Of a stretch of DNA of 64,000 nucleotides, positions 56,778 to 64,000 are shown one piece after another. Under the pieces are notes generated by a model. The model did no database searches and had not been told where the DNA came from. It saw nothing but the letters and a program-made list of their open reading frames with translations. Numbering within the stretch: the stretch's first letter is position 1; each line of letters opens with the position of its first letter. The position numbers were made by a program, and so were the translations under genes. The stretch comes from Burkholderia gladioli (GTDB taxonomy: Bacteria; Pseudomonadota; Gammaproteobacteria; Burkholderiales; Burkholderiaceae), in assembly GCF_000959725.1 (NCBI RefSeq), contig NZ_CP009322.1, positions 3,038,001 to 3,102,000 of the forward strand. The letters run 5' to 3'.

Positions 56778-57335
56778 TCACTGACGCGACCACAGCGGAA
56801 ACCCGCTTTCCATCGATTCCAGCACGGCCCGGTTGATCTCCAGATAAGCCTCGCCATAGTCATAGGCGTCGCGGCTGCGCTCGGCCGAGATCGTCCTCCG
56901 GCTGCTCGGGAAGAACACGAAGATCCGGTCGCGCACCAGCTTCATGCCGATCCGGAAGCGATGGATCGAGGTGCTTCCCGCGCCGCCGTCGATCCGCAAG
57001 GCCAGCTCCAGTTCGAACCAGACCATGCCGTGCTCGTCGAGGCCGACGGCTTCGCCTGCCCCGCCGCCGCGCGTCGACGCTTCACGCGGCGCCGCCGACA
57101 GGACCTGCGCCAGCCGCACATGCTCGCGCAAGGAGCCATCGTCGGCTTCATAGGTGGAGCGCGGCGCGTCGATGAAGTCGGCATAACCCTCGACGAACAA
57201 GGGAAGCTGCCGCCGGATCTCCCTGCCGCTCGCGATCGCCCGTTCCTCGCTGCGTGCCTGCGCCTCGCAGAGATCCCGGTAGCTCAGCATGCCGGCTTGC
57301 CCGTCGCCTGGTTCCATCGTCGCGCTCGTCGCCAT
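56778..57335 (-). CDS. Hypothetical protein
   Basis: A 185-residue soluble protein, probably starting MATSATMEPGDGQ at 57335. It contains SYRDLCEAQARSEERAIASGREIRRQLPLFVEGYADFI, ELELALRIDGGAGSTSIHRFRIGMKL and DYGEAYLEINRAVLESMESGFPLW. It lies 10 bp before the helical protein gene and 5 bp after the TRIC channel gene. No family recognised; an antisense frame is not convincing here. Confidence 0.62.
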   Translation of the reverse strand: MATSATMEPGDGQAGMLSYRDLCEAQARSEERAIASGREIRRQLPLFVEGYADFIDAPRSTYEADDGSLREHVRLAQVLSAAPREASTRGGGAGEAVGLDEHGMVWFELELALRIDGGAGSTSIHRFRIGMKLVRDRIFVFFPSSRRTISAERSRDAYDYGEAYLEINRAVLESMESGFPLWSRQ

Positions 57336-57340
57336 CCGCC

Positions 57341-57949
57341 TCAATCCCGCACCGAGGTATCGAAGGCCTTCATCCGCCAGCCGTATTTCAGCGAGAGCAT
57401 GCGCGTCGCGAAGCCGGCGAGCAGCGCCGCGACCGTCGCGATTTCGATCGGCATCCCGACTTTCTGCATCACGATGTAAAGCGTGGCCGTGAGCGCCGCC
57501 ACGCTGGCATACAGCTCCTCGCGCAGGACCAGGGGCACCTCGTTGCACAGCAGGTCGCGCAGCATGCCGCCGCATACGCCGGTGATCACGCCCGACAACA
57601 CGATGACGATGGCATTGCCGCTGACGCTCGCGGCCACGTCGCTGCCAATGATCGAGAAGGCCGCCAGGCCCAGCGCGTCGACCATCAGGAACACCGCGCG
57701 CAGCTTCGCCAGGTGGCGCACCATCCACGAACACAGCGTGGCCGCGCCAAAGGTGACGAGCAGGTAGCCCGGCTGCTCGATCCACACCAGCGGGTAGTGG
57801 CCGAGGATCACGTCGCGCACCGTGCCGCCGCCCAGCGCCGTGACCGAGCCGACGAAGGCCAGTCCGAAGCGGTCCATCCTGCGCTGCATGGCCATCATGG
57901 CGCCCGACATGGCTTCGGCGGTGATCGCGATGAGGTAGAGGATGTGCAT
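57341..57949 (-). CDS. TRIC-family (UPF0126/YadS-like) cation channel
   Basis: A 202-residue, seven-helix membrane protein made of two repeats. The diagnostic GGGTVRDVILG (about residues 40-50) and GGMLRDLL (about 125-132) motifs sit at the kinked helices of bacterial TRIC channels, which are trimers that conduct K+/Na+ or perhaps small zwitterions. It heads a tight unit with two unknown genes and is divergent from an ArgP-like regulator, a place usually taken by a LysE-type amino-acid exporter. Confidence 0.88.
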   Translation of the reverse strand: MHILYLIAITAEAMSGAMMAMQRRMDRFGLAFVGSVTALGGGTVRDVILGHYPLVWIEQPGYLLVTFGAATLCSWMVRHLAKLRAVFLMVDALGLAAFSIIGSDVAASVSGNAIVIVLSGVITGVCGGMLRDLLCNEVPLVLREELYASVAALTATLYIVMQKVGMPIEIATVAALLAGFATRMLSLKYGWRMKAFDTSVRD

Positions 57950-58148
57950 GATGGTTTCAGACGATTCGATTCGAGGAAAAGGCCTGCGAATGCAGGGGTG
58001 CCGACGGATTTCAGCGATATCGCCTCGCTCGTGCCATGTCGCGGCGCGAATCGGAAACGACCAAGCCGGCATTGTCCCGATGCCGACTTGTCAGCGAAAC
58101 CAAACTTAAGGAAACTTGCCGATGCTTAAAATTTTTCAGGATTGACGG

Positions 58149-59066
58149 ATGGACATCGATCCCCGACAGGCAGCGGCTTTCCTCGCCGTGGTCGAGACCG
58201 GCAGCTTCGAGCAGGCCAGTCAGCGCCTGCACGTGACGGCCTCGGCCGTCACGCAGCGCGTGCGCGCCCTGGAAACCGCGCTGGGTGCCTCGCTGGTGCT
58301 GCGCACCCGGCCATGCCGCCCGACCTCCGCCGGCATGCGCCTGCTGCAATACCTGAGGCGCATCTCGCTGCTGCAGGCCGACCTCCAGGCCGATCTTGGC
58401 GCCGACCATCAATCGCCCGTGCCGGTGGCCATCGCCCTGAATTCGGACAGCCTCGGCACCTGGTTCCTGCCGGCCCTGTCGTCGATCCTCGCCGGCGACC
58501 GGCTGCTGTTCGAGATCGTGATGGAGGACCAGGACCACACTTTCGCCTTGCTGGAGAGCGGCATGACGATCGGCTGCGTCTCGACCGAGCCGAACCCGAT
58601 GCGCGGCTGCAGCGCCACCGCGCTCGGCGCGATGCGCTACCGCCTGCTGGCCGCCGCCACCTTCGCGGCGCGCTGGTTCCCCCAGGGACTCAACCGCAAG
58701 GACGCGCGGCAGGTGCCGGTGGTCGCCTATTCGCGGCGGGACACGCTGTCCTCCTCGTTCCTGAAGAAGCGGCTCGGCCTGCCGGACGGCGCTTATCCCT
58801 GCCACTACGTGCCCGGCACGCACACGCATTTCCAGGCGGTCCAGCACGGGCTCGGTTATGCGATGGTTCCCGAGCTGCTGACGCTCGACCGGCCCTTGTC
58901 CGAAGCCGGGCTGGTCGATCTCGCGCCGGCGCATCCGCTCGACGTCGAGTTGTACTGGCATGCGTGGAAGGTCCAGTCGCCGAGCATGGCGTCGCTGTCG
59001 GCGCGCGTGATCAAGGCCGCGCGCAGCCTGCTGCGACACGAGGATCGAGGCATCGAATCGGAATGA
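58149..59066 (+). CDS. argP: ArgP/IciA-like LysR regulator
   Basis: A 305-residue LysR protein of the ArgP (LysG) group. The winged helix is MDIDPRQAAAFLAVVETGSFEQASQRLHVTASAVTQRVRALE, followed by LVLRTRPCRPTSAGMRLLQYLRRISLLQADL and VAIALNSDSLGTWFLPAL, characteristic of ArgP. Such proteins sense lysine or arginine and usually activate a divergent exporter. Here the divergent partner is the TRIC channel 199 bp away. Confidence 0.88.
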   Translation: MDIDPRQAAAFLAVVETGSFEQASQRLHVTASAVTQRVRALETALGASLVLRTRPCRPTSAGMRLLQYLRRISLLQADLQADLGADHQSPVPVAIALNSDSLGTWFLPALSSILAGDRLLFEIVMEDQDHTFALLESGMTIGCVSTEPNPMRGCSATALGAMRYRLLAAATFAARWFPQGLNRKDARQVPVVAYSRRDTLSSSFLKKRLGLPDGAYPCHYVPGTHTHFQAVQHGLGYAMVPELLTLDRPLSEAGLVDLAPAHPLDVELYWHAWKVQSPSMASLSARVIKAARSLLRHEDRGIESE

Positions 59067-59352
59067 GCGGATGGCGAAGCCGCTTGCGCGCATGCGCGAC
59101 GAGCGTCGAGGCCGTCAGCGGGCAGCGGATCGGTGAAGAGGGATGCGTGGAATCAAGGCCGGCGGATGAGCCGAAACGGCCCGGGCCTGAAAGGGATCGA
59201 ACGAGAGATCGAGCAGGGCGCTCGTGAGGCGGAATCCCGGTCCCGCGCCATCAGCGGCACTGGCGGGGTAAAACACACCCGGCAGCGCCGACGCAAGAAT
59301 CAGGCGGCGGCGATGACGGGAGAAACAGCGATGAAACGAACAGCGGGGACGA

Positions 59353-59508
59353 TCAGCGACGCAGCAGGCCGAAGCGCGACACCTGCGACTTGCGTTGACG
59401 CTCGGCTTCCGCATGGCGGGCGGCGTACGAATAGTCGCGGTCGAGCGGCAGGTGCGGCGAAACGAACAGATCGTCGATCTTTTGAAGCAGCGCAAAGATG
59501 AGGCTCAT
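59353..59508 (-). CDS. Small conserved-looking protein, 51 residues
   Basis: A short frame reading MSLIFALLQKIDDLFVSPHL, a middle DRDYSYAARHAEAERQRK and an end SRFGLLRR. GGAG lies six bases before the ATG. An amphipathic N-terminal helix and a charged C-terminal helix are visible; there is no signal peptide. Composition and ribosome site make it likely real. No family recognised. The rest of 59067-59747 holds no other gene I can support. Confidence 0.6.
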   Translation of the reverse strand: MSLIFALLQKIDDLFVSPHLPLDRDYSYAARHAEAERQRKSQVSRFGLLRR

Positions 59509-59685
59509 TTCCAGCTCCCAACGGACAGTGGTGATCAGGGTTTTCCCTAGGAACGAATATTAAGGGTTTTCCCTGAACAACGCTAGTGCAGCGCAGCATT
59601 CCGTGTCGAAAACGCGACGCGACACCTCGCCACACAGCATGGCGCCCCGATTTTCAACCGTTATTGCCCCATGAAACCCGCCATG

Positions 59686-59717
59686 AAAAAGGCCGGATCG
59701 TCGCGAGACGTCCGGCC
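59686..59717 (-). terminator. Rho-independent terminator of the coiled-coil protein gene
   Basis: On the minus strand a 7-bp GGCCGGA/TCCGGCC stem plus four inner pairs and GCGA-type loop is followed by TTTTT, 30 bp past the stop. Confidence 0.8.
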
Positions 59718-59747
59718 TGGGCGCGCTTGCGAAGCAGCGTCGCGGGG

Positions 59748-60977
59748 CTAGCGCGCGCGGCGCTCCCGGCGCGCGGCAGCGGCAGCGGCCGGCTGCTGGC
59801 GCGAGGCCACCGCGAGGCGATTGGTCAGGCGCTGGACCTGGGCGCCGAGTTCGTCGGCACGCTGCTGGGCGGCGGCCAGATCGGCTTGCTGCGTTTCCTG
59901 CAGCGCCGTCAGGCGATCGACGCGCTGCTGCAGCCCCTGCAGTTCGGCCGCGTCGCGATGCGCACTCGACAGCGCCGCCGTCTGCAGGCCCAAGGCGACG
60001 ATCACGATCACCAGCACCACCGCCAGGGCGAGCAGCAGCCGGTTGACGCGCCGCATCTCGCGATCGGCCTGGCGCCGCAGTTCGGCGCCCTCGGCCTGCG
60101 CCGCGCGCAGACGTTCGTTCAGCGGACGCAGTTGCGCCTCGATATCGATGGCCGGCGCGGCGACCGGATTCACAGCCAGATTCGCTGCCGGATTCGGCGC
60201 GGGATCGGCCGGCGAGCCGCTGGCGAACGAGGGCTCGCGCACCGGATCGACAGGCGATGCTACCGTCGCGCTCGCAGGCGGCGTGTCGCCGGCCTCGATT
60301 GCCGGTTCGGCGCTGCCCGCCGCCTGGCGCCGCCTCGAGGCCGGCGCGGATTCCGAACGCCGGCCGGCGGCGGCACGCTTCGCCCCGGCGACCTTCGGCG
60401 CGACAGCCGCCGTTTCCCCGCTGGAAGCGGCAGAGGCGGGCGCAGGCTGATCCGGTACCGCCACGTCGGCAGCCAGCCCGGCAACCGCGTCCTGCACGGC
60501 CTGCGCCACTTCGCTGGGATCCATTGCGGGCGCGGCTGCGGATTCGACCGCAGCTGGGTGCGGCGCGCCGCCCTGCGCCACGGCCGGCGCCTCGTGAACG
60601 GCCGGCTCGCCTTGCCGCACCTCGTCCGGCGCCGCGGCTTCCGGCAATTCCAAACCGTCGAAGAAGCTGCCTTGCCGCGTATCGGGCGCCGTCTCCTGGG
60701 CCGCGAACTCGGCGGCCTCGCCGATCGATGCCGTCGCCGCGCTCGGCTGGCGTACCTGCGTGCCGCGTCCACCGGCAGGCAAGCCGCCGAACAGGTCGGG
60801 CGTCTGCTCGTCCTGCGACTCACCGGCGGCCTCCGCCTCCCGTGCCCGGGCCTCGTCGTCGACGCGTACGGCGTTGCGCGCGGGGCGCTCGCCGCCGGCC
60901 GCGGCGGCGCTGCGCCGGCGCGTCGACTTGGTCGAACGGGGGGAACGGGGACGGGGAGGCATGCGGGATTCGGTCAT
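59748..60977 (-). CDS. Membrane-anchored coiled-coil protein of unknown function
   Basis: A 409-residue protein with a long basic and Ala/Pro-rich, probably disordered N-terminal part (about 270 residues). A helical segment LNERLRAAQAEGAELRRQADREMRRVN leads into a single membrane helix (LLLALAVVLVIVIVALGLQTAAL, about residues 312-334). A coiled coil follows (LQQRVDRLTALQETQQADLAAAQQRADELGAQVQRL). The end is basic. Topology resembles uroporphyrinogen-synthase-linked HemX-like or envelope scaffold proteins, but no homologous domain is clear. Monocistronic. Confidence 0.7.
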   Translation of the reverse strand: MTESRMPPRPRSPRSTKSTRRRSAAAAGGERPARNAVRVDDEARAREAEAAGESQDEQTPDLFGGLPAGGRGTQVRQPSAATASIGEAAEFAAQETAPDTRQGSFFDGLELPEAAAPDEVRQGEPAVHEAPAVAQGGAPHPAAVESAAAPAMDPSEVAQAVQDAVAGLAADVAVPDQPAPASAASSGETAAVAPKVAGAKRAAAGRRSESAPASRRRQAAGSAEPAIEAGDTPPASATVASPVDPVREPSFASGSPADPAPNPAANLAVNPVAAPAIDIEAQLRPLNERLRAAQAEGAELRRQADREMRRVNRLLLALAVVLVIVIVALGLQTAALSSAHRDAAELQGLQQRVDRLTALQETQQADLAAAQQRADELGAQVQRLTNRLAVASRQQPAAAAAARRERRAR

Positions 60978-61152
60978 GGATCGGTGGCTGCGCGCCCGAT
61001 GTCCGGACGCTTCCGGCGCGAAGATCGCGCGGCGGAGGCGCCTTGCCCGGACAGTGGGCGAAGTTACCTGAGACGGAAAGCAGGCATTGTCGCATGCTCG
61101 CTGCCCGGCCCCGCTCCCTGTGCCGGGCAGGCCCGCGAGCGCCGTGCCCGCC

Positions 61153-61848
61153 TCACTCGGCGCCCGTCGCGCCCTCCTGCTCCTTGAACACCTGCACGCC
61201 CGGCAAATGCCGCAGCTGCGCCGAGATCCGCTGGTATTCAACCGGCGACACGCGCGCCAGCGAGATCGTCACGTCGTCGCATTCCGGGTTTTCCTCGCTC
61301 TGCTGCACGATGAACTGCTTCACGCGCGCGCTGTCGGCGCCAAGCGCCGCATGCAGCGAGGCGAAGGTCAGCGTGCCGCGCTCGACCAGCAGCGACATGT
61401 GTCGGCGCTGGCGCACGGTGATGTAGCGCTTCTCGAGCGGCTTGATGCCGGCCAGGATCACCAGCACGATCACGGTGGCCGCGATCGCCGCCACGTAGAG
61501 CCCGCCGCCCACCGCCAGGCCCACCGCCGCGACCGACCAGAGGCTGGCCGCCGTGGTCAGGCCGCGCACGATCTCGCCGCGCATCAGGATCGAGCCGGCG
61601 CCGAGGAAGCCGATGCCCGATACGACCTGCGCGGCGATCCGCGACGGATCGAGCACGATATCGGGCTTGCCGAGCACGTCGGCAAAGCCGAATGCGGAAA
61701 CGATCATGATCAGCGCGGAGCCGACGCAGACCAGCATGTGGGTGCGCAGGCCGGCGGCCCAGGACAGGCGTTCGCGCTCGAAGCCGATGACGCTGCCGAG
61801 GGCGGCGGCCAGCACCAGCCGCGAGACGAGTTCGATGTTGTTGAGCAT
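61153..61848 (-). CDS. MgtC/SapB-family membrane protein
   Basis: A 231-residue protein. The N-terminal membrane part shows the MgtC pattern GSVIGFERERLSWAAGLRTHMLVCVGSALIM, then VVSGIGFLGAGSILMRGEIVRGLTTAASLWSVAAVGLAVGGGLY. A C-terminal ACT-like cytosolic domain (residues 150-231) follows. MgtC proteins help survival in low Mg2+ and modulate ATP synthase or phosphate uptake. A GGAGAG site precedes ATG 61848. It is divergent from the AGE gene with 126 bp between. Confidence 0.9.
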   Translation of the reverse strand: MLNNIELVSRLVLAAALGSVIGFERERLSWAAGLRTHMLVCVGSALIMIVSAFGFADVLGKPDIVLDPSRIAAQVVSGIGFLGAGSILMRGEIVRGLTTAASLWSVAAVGLAVGGGLYVAAIAATVIVLVILAGIKPLEKRYITVRQRRHMSLLVERGTLTFASLHAALGADSARVKQFIVQQSEENPECDDVTISLARVSPVEYQRISAQLRHLPGVQVFKEQEGATGAE

Positions 61849-61974
61849 GCCTTCTCTCCTTCCTGTTATTGTGTCGGCGCGATACGGTCGCTGGCCGAAT
61901 GACCGGAGATGGGGCCCCGCCGCCCCTTGCCCCTGGCCCTCGCCGTACCTTGATCGACCTACGAGTTCAGTTCC

Positions 61975-63087
61975 ATGATGTCCGCTACCCGCCCCGCCAC
62001 CGTCCAGGCCGCCGAACTGCGCCGGCATTTCGCGGAAATCGTGCTGCCGCTGTGGCGCGGCCCCGGTTTCGACACCGGCATCGGGCTTCCGTTCGAAGCC
62101 GTCGCGCCCGACACGCATGCGCCGCTGCCGGTCTCGCGCTTTCGCGCGATGGCCTGCGCGCGGCAGTTGTTCGTGTTCGCCGGAGCAGGCGAGTTGGCGC
62201 ACGCGGACGCGCTGTTCGACGGATTGTGCCGTCATTTCCGCGATCCGCGCCACGACGGCTGGTTTTACAGCGTCGACGCGCAAGGCGCGCCGCTCGATCG
62301 CAACAAGGATCTCTACACCCACGCCTTCATCGTGTTCGCCTGCGCCGGCTACTTCGCCGCCTCCGGCAACCGTGACGCGCGCCGGCTCGCCGAGCACACC
62401 GCCGCGCTGATCGAGGACCGCTTCGCGCCGAGCGCGGGCGAGGCCTGCCTCGATGCCGCGCGCGCCGAGGATTTCTCGCCGCTCGACGGCGGCCCGCTGC
62501 AGAACCCGCTGATGCACCTGACCGAAGCCTGGCTCGCCGCCGGCGACGCGTTCGGCGACCGCGCCTTCGACGACGCGTTGCTGCGCACCGCCGGCGCGGT
62601 CGAGCGGCACTTCGTCGACGGCGCCACGGGCTGCGTCGCGGAGCTGCCGCTCGGCACGGCCGGCAACCGCTTCGAGCCGGGCCACCAGTTCGAGTGGTAC
62701 TACCTGGTCAGCGCGGCCGGCCAGCGGCTCGCCGAGACGAGCCTGCCCGACGCGCTCGAACGCGCCTATGGGTTCGCCGAGCGGCATGGCGTCGATGCGG
62801 CGACGGGCGGCGTGTGCGCGGCCACCGACGCGAGCGGCGCCTGTCTCGACGCGACCCAGCGCATCTGGGCACAGACCGAATACCTGCGCGCGCTGGCCAC
62901 GCGCGGCGCGCGACCCGGCTCGCCCGATCTCGCGCTGCAGATCGAGCGCTTCGCCGCCCGCTTCCTGCATCCGCGCGGCTGGTACGAGTGCAAGCGCGCG
63001 GACGGCGAGGTATCGCGCGCCGACCTGCCCTCCACCACGCCCTATCATCTGGCGACTGCCTACGCGGCCTTGCCCGGCGCGGCGTAA
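61975..63087 (+). CDS. AGE-family (N-acylglucosamine 2-epimerase-like) sugar isomerase
   Basis: A 370-residue (alpha/alpha)6-barrel protein. Diagnostic parts are RQLFVFAGAGELAH, GWFYSVDAQGAPLDRNKDLYTHAFIVFACAGY, NPLMHLTEAWLAAGD, and RFEPGHQFEWYYL, whose histidines are the catalytic bases. The sequence is closer to mannose isomerases/YihS-type aldose-ketose isomerases than to the renin-binding epimerase. Cytosolic. The ATG at 61978 is an equally good start. Monocistronic; no sugar transporter nearby. Confidence 0.85.
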   Translation: MMSATRPATVQAAELRRHFAEIVLPLWRGPGFDTGIGLPFEAVAPDTHAPLPVSRFRAMACARQLFVFAGAGELAHADALFDGLCRHFRDPRHDGWFYSVDAQGAPLDRNKDLYTHAFIVFACAGYFAASGNRDARRLAEHTAALIEDRFAPSAGEACLDAARAEDFSPLDGGPLQNPLMHLTEAWLAAGDAFGDRAFDDALLRTAGAVERHFVDGATGCVAELPLGTAGNRFEPGHQFEWYYLVSAAGQRLAETSLPDALERAYGFAERHGVDAATGGVCAATDASGACLDATQRIWAQTEYLRALATRGARPGSPDLALQIERFAARFLHPRGWYECKRADGEVSRADLPSTTPYHLATAYAALPGAA

Positions 63088-63337
63088 CGACGGCGAACGG
63101 CGGCGGCACACGACAGAGGCAAGACGGCGCCGTTCACGCCGCCTTGCCCCGCCCGTTCGCAAGTCCCATGCCGCCGCCGGCGGCGCCGTCACGCTTTTCG
63201 CCTCGGTCACCGCGACCGTTTCAAGGCTTTCCTCGAATCTCCTTGCTTATCGACCGATCGCTTCCTAGAGTGGAGCGCAGGCAGCCGGCCCCCGTCGGCC
63301 GCGCGGGGCGCGACGCCCCACCAGCGAAGGAAGGTCG

Positions 63338-63784
63338 ATGACGGATATCGTGGATCACGCGCGCGGCGCGCTCCTGGCCCAGCCGTTCAGCATGCTGCTC
63401 GGCACGGAACTCATGACGATGGGCGAGGACGAGGTGGAGCTGTGCCTGCCGATCCGCGACGAGCTCAGGCAACAGCACGGCTTCGTGCACGGCGGCGTGA
63501 TCAGCTACCTCGCCGACAATGCGCTGACCTTCGCGGGCGCGCTCGCGCTGGGCCCGCGCGTGGTCACCGGCGAATACAAGATCAACTACCTGCGCCCGGC
63601 CATGAAGGGCCGCCTGCTGGCGCGCGCCAAGCTGCTGTATGGCGGCCGCAGCCAGGCGACCTGCCAGTGTCACGTGTTCGTGGTGGACGGCAAGGAGGAG
63701 CGGCTGGTGGCCGTCGCGCAGGGCACCATCAACCGGATCAGCGAGGCACGCGAGGCCGACACGGCGCAGGAATCGGCGGCCTGA
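63338..63784 (+). CDS. PaaI-type hotdog thioesterase
   Basis: A 148-residue hotdog-fold acyl-CoA thioesterase. The key loop HGFVHGGVISYLADNA (about residues 48-63) carries the general acid/base aspartate and the HGG motif of the PaaI/YdiI group. YLRPAMKGRLLARAKLLYGGRSQATCQCHVF follows. It releases CoA from aromatic or medium-chain acyl-CoA esters. GGAAGG precedes the ATG. Followed by a strong terminator. Confidence 0.9.
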   Translation: MTDIVDHARGALLAQPFSMLLGTELMTMGEDEVELCLPIRDELRQQHGFVHGGVISYLADNALTFAGALALGPRVVTGEYKINYLRPAMKGRLLARAKLLYGGRSQATCQCHVFVVDGKEERLVAVAQGTINRISEAREADTAQESAA

Positions 63785-63829
63785 GCCGAACTTGCGCGCC
63801 TCGCGACGAGGTGCAAGCATCTGGATGTC

Positions 63830-63856
63830 AAAAGGGACGCGAAAGCGTCCCTTTTT
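63830..63856. terminator. Bidirectional rho-independent terminator
   Basis: AAAAGGGACGC and its complement form an 11-bp stem with a GAAA loop followed by T residues on both strands. It closes the thioesterase gene and, from the other side, the partial gene ending at 63856. Confidence 0.92.
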
Positions 63857-64000
63857 CATTCCTCATCCGAATTCGCGCGCGGCGTCGCTCGAGTCTCGCC
63901 CGCTCCGCCGCCATCGCCAAGCCAGGTGAAACGCGGCGCCACGCGCACGCGCAACGCGCCCTCTCCCGTGGGCGAATAAACCTCGCGCGCGACCAGGTGC
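63856..64000 (-). CDS. C-terminal fragment of an unidentified gene
   Basis: The last 47 codons of a minus-strand frame run off the window edge. They read HLVAREVYSPTGEGALRVRV, then APRFTWLGDGGGAGETRATP and a polar end ANSDEE. The stop lies exactly at the terminator on the convergent side, and base use is that of host genes, which supports it as real. Too short to assign. Confidence 0.5.
   Translation of the reverse strand, partial: HLVAREVYSPTGEGALRVRVAPRFTWLGDGGGAGETRATPRANSDEE

Overview
The window is about 64 kb of very GC-rich DNA with strong G/C preference at third codon positions. The gene families (an OmpC-type porin with a QSSVTLYG start, an OprB-type porin, KatG, a Cio-type quinol oxidase, a Tat-exported phospholipase C, many LysR regulators) point to a Burkholderia, most likely a plant- or soil-associated member; this is inferred from content, not from a marker gene. 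I see no rRNA, tRNA, CRISPR array, transposase, integrase or prophage. It reads as an accessory-rich stretch of chromosome made of small transport/catabolic operons, each with its own regulator.

Layout. 1-5.3 kb: amino-acid/polyamine genes: an ornithine cyclodeaminase (cut by the window edge), an acetylpolyamine amidohydrolase-like enzyme, a divergent Lrp-type regulator, an AllA-like protein, a regulator remnant, then the AzlCD amino-acid exporter divergent from its own Lrp-type regulator with a clean palindrome between them. 5.3-13 kb: a Tam-like methyltransferase, a LysR, an NRAMP-like transporter with altered metal-site residues, an OprB-like porin and an SGNH hydrolase. 13-22 kb: katG, a LysR, a Lys/Arg/His-type binding protein, an aspartoacylase-like enzyme, an orphan MetQ, and a major porin followed by a terminator and a compact candidate small RNA. 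22-27 kb: two small hypothetical genes, a Fur-box-headed iron/heme ABC transporter lacking receptor and binding protein, threonine aldolase, MarR. 27-28 kb: an AT-richer island holding one ORFan and several palindromes.

28-43 kb: two envelope genes, then the cioAB oxidase with a perfect ANR/FNR box upstream and a 59-residue DUF2474 partner overlapping cioB; a LysR, an SDR-like protein without catalytic Tyr/Lys, a SnoaL-like protein, an old yellow enzyme, a glyoxalase-fold protein, a squalene/phytoene synthase, an AhpD-like protein divergent from soxR with a SoxR box between them, a LysR, and two MFS exporters. 43-53 kb: a 1337-residue DUF748/AsmA-like envelope protein, a DUF1254 lipoprotein, a DOPA-dioxygenase-like protein and phospholipase C. 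53-64 kb: a copper P-type ATPase with five N-terminal metal-binding domains behind a CueR-type promoter, two unknown genes plus a TRIC channel divergent from an ArgP-like regulator, a 51-residue protein, a membrane/coiled-coil protein, MgtC, an AGE-family isomerase, a hotdog thioesterase and a partial gene.

No single obvious new defence or biosynthetic system is visible. The most unusual items are the five-HMA copper ATPase, the candidate C-rich sRNA behind the porin gene, the NRAMP variant, the stripped-down Fur-controlled ABC cassette, the ArgP/TRIC cassette with two unknown genes, and the AT-rich ORFan island.
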